Notes: generated by a model from the sequence alone, not told the origin. A stretch of 64,000 nucleotides of DNA from Bradyrhizobium sp. CCBAU 53340 (GCF_015291645.1 NZ_CP030055.1:6448001-6512000); one strand, 5' to 3'; counted from the first letter of the stretch, positions 18,221 through 26,501 are shown. Numbers and translations are program-made.

Positions 18221-19198
18221 TCATTTCACCATCCCGATCTCGCGAAAATACTTCATCACGCCCGGATGAATCAGCTCCGGCTTCGGCGCGGCCGCGACGG
18301 TGTTTGCAGCCGTGGTTTCGCAGGCTTGCGCGAGCTTCTTGCAGAACGCCGGCTCGACACCGTGCAGCGTCTTCGCCAGGCGATAGGCGATATCGTCGGG
18401 CAGATCCTCGCGCGTCAGCACGAAGCTCCAGGAGCCGAGCGAGGCGATCGGCTCGGACTGTTTTGGATAGGAGCCGCCCGGCACGGTCAACGGCTTGAGG
18501 AACGCGTGCTTGGCACGGATGCGTGCGATCTCCTCCGCGTCAGGCGCGATGAAGCGCGCGCCTGACGCGCTGGAGGCCACCGCCGCGAAACCGGGCCAGC
18601 CGATGCCCGCGCCCCAGAGCGCGGCGACGCGACCGTCCTCAACCATCGCCGGCCCATCGCCGGCACGGTCGAGATAGATGGCCTTGAAATCCTCGTCCTG
18701 CTTCAGGCCGAGGCCATCGAGCACGTAGCGCGCCAGGATCGGCAGGCCCGATCCCTTGGCGCCGAACGCGACCGGCTGGCCGACGAGATCGCGGATGGTC
18801 TTGTAGGGACTGTCCGCGCGCACGACGAACATGCCGGGGTTGGAATAGATCGCGGTCAGGATCTTCAGCCGCACGGGCGCGCGGCCGATGCCGGCGAAGG
18901 CCTCATAGGCCGGCTCGCCCGCGACCAGCGCGAGATCGAGCTCGCCCTTCTCCAGGAGCGGAATGTTCTCGTTGCTGCCCTTGGTGTTGCGCGGGGCGAT
19001 GGTGAGCGAGCCATCCGCCGCATTCATCACCTCCGCGAAGGCGTTGCCATAGAGCGGGAAGCCGCCGCCCGGCGTCGCGGTGCCAAGACTGATGGCATGG
19101 CTGATCGTCGTGGTCGAAATGGCATTGCCTCCGGTTTGAGCCTCAGCGGGACTGGCGAAGAGTGCGGCGCCGAGAAGAAGGGGAAAAGCGAATTTCAT
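18221..19198 (-). CDS. TAXI-family TRAP transporter solute-binding protein
   Basis: This 325-residue protein has a signal peptide (MKFAFPLLLGAALFASPAEAQ). The core SLGTATPGGGFPLYGNAFAEVMN and the later NTKGSNENIPLLEKGELDLALVAGEPAYEAF match TAXI-type receptors of TRAP transporters. ADSPYKTIRDLVGQPVAFGAKGSGLPILARYVL is also typical of this family. No DctM-like membrane subunit is adjacent. It converges with the preceding receptor gene (27-bp gap) and is divergent from the next. Ligand unknown. Confidence 0.88.
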   Translation of the reverse strand: MKFAFPLLLGAALFASPAEAQTGGNAISTTTISHAISLGTATPGGGFPLYGNAFAEVMNAADGSLTIAPRNTKGSNENIPLLEKGELDLALVAGEPAYEAFAGIGRAPVRLKILTAIYSNPGMFVVRADSPYKTIRDLVGQPVAFGAKGSGLPILARYVLDGLGLKQDEDFKAIYLDRAGDGPAMVEDGRVAALWGAGIGWPGFAAVASSASGARFIAPDAEEIARIRAKHAFLKPLTVPGGSYPKQSEPIASLGSWSFVLTREDLPDDIAYRLAKTLHGVEPAFCKKLAQACETTAANTVAAAPKPELIHPGVMKYFREIGMVK

Positions 19199-19303
19199 GG
19201 TCGTTCCGGCTGTGCCTGCGTCAACATCGACTTTGCGGCGATGTAGGCAGCGGGCGGATTTTGTGAAAGCATGCCCTCCAACAATAAGGCAATGGGAGGC
19301 GTC

Positions 19304-20278
19304 ATGTTGCGAATTTTGCGGTGTGCTGTTTTCGGGCTGGTCGTGCTGTCAGGGCTCCTCACCGCCACGCCGCCCGCCTCCGCCGCCTACCCCGACCGCC
19401 CCGTGCACTGGCTGATCGGTTTTGCCGCCGGCGGCCCGGTCGACATCGTCGCGCGCATCATGGCGCAGTGGCTGTCGGACCATCTCGGCCAGCAGTTCAT
19501 CGTCGAGAACCGCACCGGCTCCGGCGGCAACATCGCGGCCGCCGCCGCGATCAACTCAGCCCCCGACGGCTACACGCTGCTGTTCGTCGCCCCCAACAAC
19601 GCGATCTCGACCTCGCTCTACAAAAAGCTGCCGTTCGACTTTTTGCGCGACACCACGCCCGTCGCCAGCATCATGCAGCTCACCAACATGCTAGTCGTCT
19701 CCAATGCGATGCCGGTGAAGACGGTCCAGGAGTTCATCGACTATTGCAAAGCCAACCCCGGCAAGATCTCGTTTGCGTCATCCGGCAACGGCACCTCGGT
19801 GCACATGTCGGCGGAGCTGTTCAAGGCGATGACCAAATGCGACATGGTGCACGTGCCCTATCGGGGCTCTGCGATCGCCTTCCCCGACATCATCTCCAAC
19901 AAGGTGCAGCTGATCTTCGACAACCTGCCTTCCGCGCTCGAGCAGTCGCGCGGCGGCAATGTCCGCGCGCTCGGGGTGACCTCGCCGCAGCGCTGGCCCA
20001 GCCTGCCCGATGTGCCCGCGATCGCCGAGACCGTGCCGGGCTTCGAATCGGTCGGCTTCTACGGCATCTCCGCGCCGAAGGGCACGCCGCCCGAGATCGT
20101 CGAGCTCCTCAACAAGGCCATCGGCGACGCGCTGAAGGACCCGAAAGTGGTGGCACGGCTGACCGAGAACGGCGGCATCCCGAGGCCGATGACGCCGGCC
20201 GAGTTCGGCAAGCTGGTCACTGATGAGACCGACAAGTGGCGCAAGGTCGTGGAGTTCGCCGGGGTCTCGGTGGACTGA
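19304..20278 (+). CDS. Tripartite tricarboxylate transporter (Bug/TctC) substrate-binding protein
   Basis: This receptor of about 324 residues has a signal peptide (MLRILRCAVFGLVVLSGLLTATPPASA). The Bug-family opening AYPDRPVHWLIGFAAGGPVDIVARIMAQWL is followed by FIVENRTGSGGNIAAAAAINSAPDGYTLLF. The strongly conserved GGNIA...A.DGYTLL pattern is intact, and VHVPYRGSAIAFPDIISNKVQLIFDNL is typical. No tctA/tctB membrane genes are near. ATG 19304 is preferred because GGGAGG lies just upstream; an earlier in-frame ATG at 19271 is less well placed. Confidence 0.9.
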   Translation: MLRILRCAVFGLVVLSGLLTATPPASAAYPDRPVHWLIGFAAGGPVDIVARIMAQWLSDHLGQQFIVENRTGSGGNIAAAAAINSAPDGYTLLFVAPNNAISTSLYKKLPFDFLRDTTPVASIMQLTNMLVVSNAMPVKTVQEFIDYCKANPGKISFASSGNGTSVHMSAELFKAMTKCDMVHVPYRGSAIAFPDIISNKVQLIFDNLPSALEQSRGGNVRALGVTSPQRWPSLPDVPAIAETVPGFESVGFYGISAPKGTPPEIVELLNKAIGDALKDPKVVARLTENGGIPRPMTPAEFGKLVTDETDKWRKVVEFAGVSVD

Positions 20279-20586
20279 GGCGCAGGCGGCGACTTCAATG
20301 CCCCTCACCTCAAAAACACCAAAACAACCCCATGCACAGTAGAAAGGCAGGCGATTACAAAGGGTTACAACAGCAAAGATGAACGCCACGGAAAAACCGG
20401 TTGTGACGTCGGGCAAAACAGGCGTATAAGGGCATCATCGCAAAAATTCGGTAATTTAGAAATCACCCTCGGCGCCGCACCGACGTTCTGCGTCGCGTGC
20501 CCCGGCATTGCACCCCCGCCTCCATCCCTGTAAACGAACCGCGCACCGTTGCCGGCCGCGCGTTTCGCGCGGACCGTCTCGCGGCG
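20279..20586. other. 308-bp gap upstream of tRNA, no gene seen
   Basis: No reading frame with protein-like composition was recognised. The gap is lower in GC than its neighbours around 20320-20460 and presumably contains the promoter of the tRNA gene. No clear palindrome or repeat was noticed. Confidence 0.5.
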
Positions 20587-20662
20587 GGGCCTGTAGCTCA
20601 ATGGTTAGAGCCGGCCGCTCATAACGGTCTGGTTGCAGGTTCGAGTCCTGCCGGGCCCACCA
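20587..20662 (+). tRNA. tRNA with CAU anticodon, probably tRNA-Ile2
   Basis: The 76 nt fold as a complete cloverleaf with encoded CCA. Acceptor GGGCCTG pairs with CGGGCCC, D-stem GCTC with GAGC, anticodon stem GGCCG with CGGTC, and T-stem GCAGG with CCTGC. The anticodon loop is CTCATAA, so the anticodon is CAU. The C4-G69 and C5-G68 acceptor pairs favour a TilS (lysidine) substrate reading AUA, i.e. tRNA-Ile2, over elongator tRNA-Met. The discriminator base is A. Confidence 0.93.
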
Positions 20663-20726
20663 CGCTTCGCCCTTCGTCGGGCTACGCGTGGCGCAGCCGC
20701 GCGGAGAGCGAGGGCGAAGCGTGGTG
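20658..20726. repeat. 16-bp perfect inverted repeat overlapping the tRNA 3' end
   Basis: CACCACGCTTCGCCCT (20658-20673) is exactly complementary to 20711-20726. The left arm includes the last five bases of the tRNA. The intervening ~37 bases are GC-rich and partly self-complementary. It may act as a terminator or processing structure for the tRNA, or be a REP-like element anchored on the tRNA end. Confidence 0.7.
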
Positions 20727-20823
20727 TCCGGCGTAGCTTGAACGAAGTGAAAGCGAAGATGGACTGGAGTGAGCCTCCCCTAAATCGGTGGACACCTATA
20801 GCTTAGGCAGCGAGAGGTGTCAG

Positions 20824-21141
20824 ATGGCGAAACGGCGGCGTCGGTCCTATTCGGACGAGTACAAGCGGCAGGCAGTTGATCTGGTTTTGTCGAGCGGCCG
20901 CTCGGCGAAGTCGGTATCGAAGGAGCTCGGGCTTGACGGCTCCGTGCTCAGCCGATGGGTGAAGGAGCGGAGCACGGTGGTAGCCGGCGGCAGCGCTGCG
21001 GCGCCCACGTCGCAAGCGGCGGTGCCGTCGGCGGACCAGGCTGACGTGATCGCACGGTTGCAGCGGGAAAACGAACAGTTGCGCATGGAGCGCGACATTT
21101 TAAAAAAGTCGATCGCGATCTTTGCTGGACCCCGGACATGA
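20824..21141 (+). CDS. IS3-family transposase OrfA (HTH subunit)
   Basis: This 105-residue protein begins MAKRRRRSYSDEYKRQAVDLVLSSGRSAKSVSKELGLDGSVLSRWVKE, a HTH_Tnp_1-type DNA-binding domain. It ends in a leucine-zipper-like helix (ADVIARLQRENEQLRMERDILKKSIAIFAG). At 21102-21108 the zero frame reads A-AAA-AAG, a classical -1 slippery site, so a fused OrfAB transposase is expected. The stop overlaps the orfB ATG as ATGA. Confidence 0.92.
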   Translation: MAKRRRRSYSDEYKRQAVDLVLSSGRSAKSVSKELGLDGSVLSRWVKERSTVVAGGSAAAPTSQAAVPSADQADVIARLQRENEQLRMERDILKKSIAIFAGPRT

Positions 21142-21998
21142 GGTTCCGCTTCATCGAAGATCGCCGTGCGGACTATCCGGTCCAGATCATGTGCCGTGTG
21201 CTCGGCGTCTCGCCCGCGGGCTACTATGCCTGGCGGTCGCGGCCGGAAAGCCCCCGGGCCGCTGCCAATCGAGAGTTGTTGGAGGACATCAAGCGGGTTC
21301 ATCGCGACAGCCATGGCCGCTATGGCAGCCCGCGCATCCATGCCGAACTCAAAGCCCAGGGCCATCGTGCAAGCCGTGGCCGGATCGAGCGGCAGATGCG
21401 CCACCACGCTGTTCGGGCCGTCTCGGCCGGGCCGCGACGATGCCGCACCACCGACAGTGGGCATGGCTTCCCGATCGCGCCGAACCTGCTCGGCCGGAAC
21501 TTCTCGGCCGCCATGCGCAATCAGATTTGGCTCGCCGACATCACTTATGTCTGGACCGGCCAGGGATGGTTGTACCTGGCCGCCATCATGGATTTGCACA
21601 GCCGCCGTATCGTGGGGTGGGCGATGGACGAACATCTGCGCGCCGAACTACCGCTTGCCGCATTGCGGATGGCGATCAAGGGACAAAAGCCCAGCGCCGG
21701 TTTGATCCATCACTCCGATCGCGGCACTCAATATGCTTCAACCGAGTACCGCCAGGCGCTGCAAGCCGCCGGCTTCCGGCCGTCGATGAGTCGCAGAGCC
21801 GATTGCTACGACAATGCCCCGATGGAAAGCTTCTTCCACACGCTGAAGACCGAGCTGATCCATCACTGCCAATATGCAACCCGCAATGACGCAGAGCGCG
21901 ACATCTTCACTTACATCGAGGGCTTCTACAACAATCACCGCAGACACTCGGCCATCGGCTATATCAGCCCAGCCGAGATGGAGCTAAAATCGGCTTGA
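21138..21998 (+). CDS. IS3-family transposase OrfB (DDE catalytic subunit)
   Basis: This 286-residue integrase-like transposase has an N-terminal HTH_21-type region (MCRVLGVSPAGYYAWRSRP) and YGSPRIHAELKAQG. The rve catalytic core carries the DDE triad: Asp in WLADITYVWT, Asp in IHHSDRGTQYAS, and Glu in NAPMESFFHTLKTE. The C-terminus FYNNHRRHSAIGYISPAEME is typical of the family. It is made either from the ATG overlapping the orfA stop or, as usual for IS3 elements, through -1 frameshifting as an OrfAB fusion. No internal disruption is seen. Confidence 0.94.
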   Translation: MRFRFIEDRRADYPVQIMCRVLGVSPAGYYAWRSRPESPRAAANRELLEDIKRVHRDSHGRYGSPRIHAELKAQGHRASRGRIERQMRHHAVRAVSAGPRRCRTTDSGHGFPIAPNLLGRNFSAAMRNQIWLADITYVWTGQGWLYLAAIMDLHSRRIVGWAMDEHLRAELPLAALRMAIKGQKPSAGLIHHSDRGTQYASTEYRQALQAAGFRPSMSRRADCYDNAPMESFFHTLKTELIHHCQYATRNDAERDIFTYIEGFYNNHRRHSAIGYISPAEMELKSA

Positions 21999-22027
21999 TC
22001 CCTGTCCACTTTTTTGGGGGAAGATCA

Positions 22028-22343
22028 GGAGCGGCGAGCTTCAGCCCGGCAAGCCGGTGCCACACATCAAAAAGCGGAGCGAGGGGCTGCCGCGCCGAAG
22101 TCCAAAGGCGATAGTGCGCTCAATGATCGACCGCTATCGAGCATCCAAGTCTCGTGAATTCGAGTGCACCGTCGCCGTAATCCGTAATCCTCGGCAGTCG
22201 ACCCACCAGTGCCGATACAACAGGCCTCGCCGCACCACCGGCACTGCGAGCTGGCCTTCGGTCCGCCTTTGCGTTCAACCGCGCCTTGCCTGCCTGAACC
22301 GCTCCGCTATGCTGGCAGCATTGCATCGATCAAGGACATTTGC
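22028..22343. other. 316-bp gap after the IS element, containing a palindromic repeat copy
   Basis: No convincing gene was recognised between the IS right end and the next CDS. Positions 22109-22182 hold a repeat related to the copy at 23503-23561: both contain GTG(C)(G/A)CTCAATG, then CGAGTGCAC or TGAGTGCAC, then CCGTAAT. The 20 bases 22119-22138 recur at 26442-26461 with one mismatch. Confidence 0.55.
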
Positions 22344-23462
22344 ATGCGCTTGCGGGCCCTCTGCCTCTTTCTCGCCTTTGCCGCCAACCTCGCCCCGGCT
22401 GCGGCCCGCGACACCAAGCGTTGCCCGCCGGACTTCAGTGTGGAGCACCGTCTGGACGCCGAACAGAAGGCCGCCCTCAATCTCAACGCCCGCGAGCGTG
22501 CCGCCATCGCGGACTTAAGATCCGTCACCATGGCGCCGATCAGGGAGAAGTACGACAAGAGGGAGATCGATCGCGACGAGTACAACCGCCTCACCAAGCA
22601 GCGCGACGACGCGTTAGACTGCATCGAGGCCGACAACAACCTGAAGGACCAGCAGTCCTACTACACCGAGCAGACCAAGCTGATCGAGGCCGGTTGCAGG
22701 ACGGGCCCGGTCGACAAGATGTATGCCGGCTGGCTGAAAGAGGGCGATGAGCGCAAGGCCAAGGCCTGCGCGAAGGCCGATCTCGAATATCTGGCCCAGA
22801 CCGTCAAGCGGCTGAAGGAGATCCAGGCCGACAAGCTCGCCAAGGAGGAGAAGTCCACGCCGGCCGTCAAGACAGCCGATGCCAGCCAGAAGAACGCCCC
22901 ATTCTGCGATCAGATTCGTGCCGTGAAGAGCCACGCGGCGAACCTGTTCGCCGGCATCACCAAGGAAAAAAGGGAGAAGTGGTTCATCGAACCCGGCACG
23001 CTCGGCAGCAAGGGCGTCAAGATCAGCGACATGGCGGCGATCGACGAATACGCCACCCCCATCGCCGTCTCCCAGGATTTTCTCGCCTCCCGAGCGGAAT
23101 GCTCCATTGAAGTCGGCACCGAAAAGAACATCGCTCTCCGCATCGTGCCGACTTATGCCTGCGACTGGCAGTACGACAAGACTAACCGCCGCGAGCTCGA
23201 AGAGCGCACGGACCGGCTGCTCAATCTCGTCCGTGGCTGCTTCGTGTCAACGACGGAGGCCGGCGAATTCTATCGGCACCAGTTCGTCGGCGACGACGCG
23301 GTCGACGTGTCAGGCGATCTCTATTATGGCGAGGGCAAGCCGTCGCGCATCTACCTGAAGATCGCAAAGCACACCCCGACCGAAGACCGGGCCTGCATCG
23401 ACTATAGCTTTCAGCGCAAGGAGCAGGACCGAAGGCTCTGCATGTCCCGGCTGAAGCCCTGA
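22344..23462 (+). CDS. Secreted protein of unknown function
   Basis: This 372-residue protein starts with a signal peptide (MRLRALCLFLAFAANLAPAAA, cleavage before RDTKRCPP). The mature part is strongly charged and helical in the first half (KREIDRDEYNRLTKQRDDAL, ERKAKACAKADLEYLAQTVKRLKEIQADKLAKEEK). About ten cysteines are spread along it, which suggests disulfides. The C-terminal half has a compact domain with GDLYYGEGKPSRIYLKIAKH and ends DRRLCMSRLKP. No family was recognised. The start is the ATG directly before the signal peptide. It is bracketed by two copies of the palindromic repeat and follows an insertion sequence. Confidence 0.75.
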   Translation: MRLRALCLFLAFAANLAPAAARDTKRCPPDFSVEHRLDAEQKAALNLNARERAAIADLRSVTMAPIREKYDKREIDRDEYNRLTKQRDDALDCIEADNNLKDQQSYYTEQTKLIEAGCRTGPVDKMYAGWLKEGDERKAKACAKADLEYLAQTVKRLKEIQADKLAKEEKSTPAVKTADASQKNAPFCDQIRAVKSHAANLFAGITKEKREKWFIEPGTLGSKGVKISDMAAIDEYATPIAVSQDFLASRAECSIEVGTEKNIALRIVPTYACDWQYDKTNRRELEERTDRLLNLVRGCFVSTTEAGEFYRHQFVGDDAVDVSGDLYYGEGKPSRIYLKIAKHTPTEDRACIDYSFQRKEQDRRLCMSRLKP

Positions 23463-23502
23463 CGGCCGCCGGTCCGCCGATCAAGCGGGGATTGATTACG
23501 TT

Positions 23503-23561
23503 GAAAGTGCACTCAATGCCGGCCTCGAAAGCTCGTCAGTTGAGTGCACTATCACCGTAAT
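23503..23561. repeat. Palindromic repeat with 11-bp perfect arms
   Basis: AGTGCACTCAA (23506-23516) and TTGAGTGCACT (23540-23550) are perfect complements separated by 23 bases. The element lies between the 3' ends of two convergent genes. It is related to the element at 22109-22182, so the secreted-protein gene sits between two copies. It could double as a bidirectional terminator. Confidence 0.65.
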
Positions 23562-23568
23562 TGCATCA

Positions 23569-24948
23569 CTACTTGCCTGCAGCGCCGAAGGCGGTCGGCG
23601 ATTGTCGGTCGGTTTTGCAGGATTGCGCCGTTACGCGGTCGATAATCTCCGGATCGTGCAAAGCGCTTGAAGGCCGCGCGAGATGGGTCACTTCGCTCAT
23701 CATCCGATGCACCGCTGCATCCTCCGCAGCGAGCCGTAGCAGCGCAGAGTTGAAACTCTGCCGTTCCTTAAAATCATTCGGACGTAGTCCGCGCGTCTTT
23801 TCATAGACGAAATCGCCCTCAGCCGTCGCCCAGGGCGCGGCAAGAAAGTCCTGAACTGCCGCGAAGAAAGGCCGCGCGATTCCACTGAGCGGATCGGCAT
23901 TCGACGTTCGCGCTTCGACAAGCCGTCTCAGGGCAACGGCTTCCTGCGCGGCGACACTCATGCCCTGGCCGAATGCGGGATTGAATCGGCAGATCGCATC
24001 GCCGAGCGGTAGCAGACGATCCGGAAAACGCTCCAGCGCCGCGAAATGCCGGCGAAGGCTGCGCGGAAATGCAAACCGGTAGATCGGTCCGACAGGCCTT
24101 GCGCCGGCAATCGCGTCATGGATCGTTTGCCTTCGCAACGTTTTCGCAAAGGCGACGAATTCTGCGACGCTCTCCGGTACCGGCTCGCCATGAAGGGCGG
24201 TCAGGTTGACCTGCCAGCAATTCTTCTCGACCGGGACAAGCAAGCCGCCACGGCAGTTGTCGACGGAGGGCCGGTGCAGCACCGCGCGCCAGTCGGGCGG
24301 GTCGCCCGGCGGTATCTCGAACGTCGCGGTCGCATAGCGGAGGTCGATGCCGATGTCCGTCTCCTCGGGCTTCGGCAAGCCGACCCGGTCCAGAAAATCC
24401 AGTGTGAGCGCCCCGCGCGACGATGCGTCGACGACCAGGTCAGCCGCAAGCTCGTGGCTGGCGTTCCCACGTTCGTAGCGCACGCCTGCCACGGCGTCCT
24501 TGCCTGGCGCTTCCAGAAATCGCGTGACGCGACAATGTTGGTCCAGCACGATGTTGCTCTGTCGCTGGACAGCGCGCCTCGCCGTGAATTCCAGCAGTGG
24601 CCGTGTCATGCTGAGATAATCGAACCCGAGATCGCGCCGAGGAAACGGATCGAAGCCCGGCAATTCGAGCAGCGATTGAGAGCCTACCCGCACGCGAACG
24701 GCCCCGGCGCGCTCAAGCTCCGTTTCGAAATCCGGGAAGAGTTCGCCCAGCGCGTCGAGGCCGCCTCTGAGCAGAACATGAATTTGCCGGGCCTGGGGCG
24801 TGCCACTTCGCGCGATCGGCGCAGACGGCAGCGCGTCACGTTCCAGCACCGTGACGGTTTCGAAGGACGATGCCAGGGCTTTCGCGGCGGCGAGTCCTCC
24901 TATGCCGGCCCCGACAACGATGGCGCGTCGGCCGATCGATCTTGCCAT
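23569..24948 (-). CDS. FAD-dependent oxidoreductase, PHBH/halogenase-like fold
   Basis: This flavoprotein of about 459 residues has the N-terminal dinucleotide motif RRAIVVGAGIGGLAAAKALASSFETVTVLERD. It continues with RQIHVLLRGGLDALGELFPDFE, VVDASSRGALTLDFLD and the second FAD contact LLPLGDAICRFNPAFGQGMSVAAQEAVALRRL. The pattern belongs to the squalene-epoxidase / halogenase-like group of FAD-binding proteins often annotated as hydroxylases. The substrate is unknown. ATG 24948 places the Rossmann motif at residues 8-13. It is divergent from an AraC regulator that probably controls it. Confidence 0.82.
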   Translation of the reverse strand: MARSIGRRAIVVGAGIGGLAAAKALASSFETVTVLERDALPSAPIARSGTPQARQIHVLLRGGLDALGELFPDFETELERAGAVRVRVGSQSLLELPGFDPFPRRDLGFDYLSMTRPLLEFTARRAVQRQSNIVLDQHCRVTRFLEAPGKDAVAGVRYERGNASHELAADLVVDASSRGALTLDFLDRVGLPKPEETDIGIDLRYATATFEIPPGDPPDWRAVLHRPSVDNCRGGLLVPVEKNCWQVNLTALHGEPVPESVAEFVAFAKTLRRQTIHDAIAGARPVGPIYRFAFPRSLRRHFAALERFPDRLLPLGDAICRFNPAFGQGMSVAAQEAVALRRLVEARTSNADPLSGIARPFFAAVQDFLAAPWATAEGDFVYEKTRGLRPNDFKERQSFNSALLRLAAEDAAVHRMMSEVTHLARPSSALHDPEIIDRVTAQSCKTDRQSPTAFGAAGK

Positions 24949-25107
24949 GGTCCGTTCCGGTCCAACTGCGTCGAACATTCGCTTGCGATGGACTTAAGCG
25001 GTCATGCCCGGGCGGTCTTGGACCGGAGGGAAGGCCGGCTTGGACTAAAGTGCCCTGTTTGCTAGACTGCAGAGCGGACTGTATCGGCCCTTGCAGGGGG
25101 ATGGCTG

Positions 25108-26079
25108 ATGGTGACGTCGACGCCAGACTACACTGTCATTCGGTTCTCGAGCCGCGCTTTGCCGGAAGACGCACGAGGCAAGACGCTCGAAGAGCTGCAT
25201 GAGCGCGGCCTGCTGCCGACAAAATTTGTTCGCTACGGCAGCGCCGTGCCCCGGGTTGATCTCGTCAACCGCACAATGCCCGGGCTCCGCATCCTGACGG
25301 CGGGCTATACCAGCATCCGCCGCGAGGGCGTGCGGCAAGAAGGTGACCACCTCTACCTCTGCATGACCCTGACCGGGAGAACCGTGGGAAGCCGGCGCGG
25401 CCGCGAGATGACGCTCAGCGACGGGGATGCCGTGCTGATGACCAACGAGGAGGCTACATGGACCATGACCTCGCCGTCATCCGTCAACATCGCGGGACTA
25501 CGCGTGCCCCGGTCTGCAATTGCACCGCTTGTGCCCAAGCTCGAAAATGTAACGATGCGACGGATTACGAAGGATTCGAGCGGGCTGAGACTCCTCAGAA
25601 AATATCTTGACGTCGTCGCTGACGACGAGGCGCTGGCGGCGCCTGCCTCGCAGCGCCTCATCGTCAGCCATTTCCATGATCTCGTTGCGCTGGTGCTTGG
25701 GGCGAGCAGCGACGCCAAGGCGCTTGCCGCGGACAGAACCGTGGGCGCGGTCCGCCTGGCGGCCATCAAGGCCGACATCGTGGCCAATCTCGAGGATGGC
25801 ACGCTGAGCGCGACGATGGTCGCGACCCGCAATGGCGTGACGGTGCGCTATCTGCACAAGCTGTTCGAGAGCGACGGCATCACCTGTTCGGAATTCGTTC
25901 TCGGCCAGCGCCTGGCGCGGGCCTATCATCATCTGAGAAGCCCCCTCCATTCCCGCCGCGCAATCAGCACGATCGCGTACGAACTCGGCTTCAATGACCT
26001 CTCGTACTTCAACAGGGCGTTTCGCCGGCGCTACAACGCGACACCGTCCGAGATCAGGGATGGCGTGGGGACGACATAG
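25108..26079 (+). CDS. AraC-family transcriptional regulator
   Basis: This 323-residue regulator has a C-terminal double helix-turn-helix: SATMVATRNGVTVRYLHKLFESDGITCSEFVLGQRLARA, then RRAISTIAYELGFNDLSYFNRAFRRRYNATPSEIRD, the classical AraC signature. The N-terminal ~200 residues form a cupin-like sensor (GDHLYLCMTLTGRTVGSRRGREMTLSDGDAVLMT) of the AraC_binding_2 / FeaR-like group. AGGGGG lies nine bases upstream of the start. It is divergent from the flavoprotein gene across a 159-bp gap, which is the usual layout for local control. Confidence 0.9.
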   Translation: MVTSTPDYTVIRFSSRALPEDARGKTLEELHERGLLPTKFVRYGSAVPRVDLVNRTMPGLRILTAGYTSIRREGVRQEGDHLYLCMTLTGRTVGSRRGREMTLSDGDAVLMTNEEATWTMTSPSSVNIAGLRVPRSAIAPLVPKLENVTMRRITKDSSGLRLLRKYLDVVADDEALAAPASQRLIVSHFHDLVALVLGASSDAKALAADRTVGAVRLAAIKADIVANLEDGTLSATMVATRNGVTVRYLHKLFESDGITCSEFVLGQRLARAYHHLRSPLHSRRAISTIAYELGFNDLSYFNRAFRRRYNATPSEIRDGVGTT

Positions 26080-26157
26080 CGTCGTCCCCGAAGACCGAAC
26101 CAAATCGCCGGTCCCGCGTTATCCCCGCGCTACGGAGCCGTTTCGTGGGGTCTAGCC

Positions 26158-26397
26158 ATGGAAGACCAGAATCGGACAACCCTGGTTTTGAGCGCGATCG
26201 CCTTGGCCATCGCCATCGTCGTGGCATCGACAATCACGATCGAACACGTCAACACGCGCACGGCCGGCAACGACACGCCTCCCGGCACGACCGGCCTTGC
26301 GAGGCCACACCCGCCGCTGGACCGTGCAACCGGCGAACCGATACAGACCACGGGAACGCCGTCCAGCGCGAACGTTCGGCAGCGTCCCTACAACTGA
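26158..26397 (+). CDS. Small single-span membrane protein, hypothetical
   Basis: The 79-residue open frame has a short polar N-terminus (MEDQNRTT), one hydrophobic segment (LVLSAIALAIAIVVASTITI) and a polar, Thr/Pro-rich tail. It therefore looks like a membrane-anchored or secreted small protein. GGGG-TCT precedes the ATG. No homologue was recognised. It lies between the AraC gene and the decayed hydrolase fragment in an accessory stretch. Confidence 0.5.
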   Translation: MEDQNRTTLVLSAIALAIAIVVASTITIEHVNTRTAGNDTPPGTTGLARPHPPLDRATGEPIQTTGTPSSANVRQRPYN

Positions 26398-26441
26398 GCA
26401 GGCCGGTAGCGCCGGCTTTCACCGGGGATGGCGACGGCGAA

Positions 26442-26461
26442 CTCAATGATCGACCGTTATC
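26442..26461. repeat. Third partial copy of the dispersed repeat
   Basis: These 20 bases match 22119-22138 with a single C/T difference (CTCAATGATCGACCG core). The copy lies just upstream of the hydrolase gene remnant. Together with the elements at 22109 and 23503 it delimits the 22.1-26.5 kb accessory block. Confidence 0.6.
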
Positions 26462-26501
26462 AAGGCGAAGCTACCGCGGGCCGGCCGCGTCTCGGCCCGA
26501 A

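Larger units (their letters stand above)
20770..22027 (+). mobile_element. Complete IS3-family insertion sequence with 4-bp target duplication
   Basis: The element is 1258 bp. Terminal inverted repeats start TGA at 20770 and end TCA at 22027, with 19 of 25 positions matching; the best block is GTGGACA near 20788-20794 and its complement near 22003-22009. It is flanked by GGAG on both sides (20766-20769 and 22028-22031), a target-site duplication of typical IS3 size. It contains orfA and orfB in the -1 relation with a slippery heptamer. Both frames are intact, so it may still be active. Confidence 0.92.

Noticed and set aside
22057..22518. 153-residue open frame across the repeat and the secreted-protein start
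   Set aside because: It contains the palindromic repeat and overlaps a signal peptide in another frame; Arg/Ser-rich and without support.
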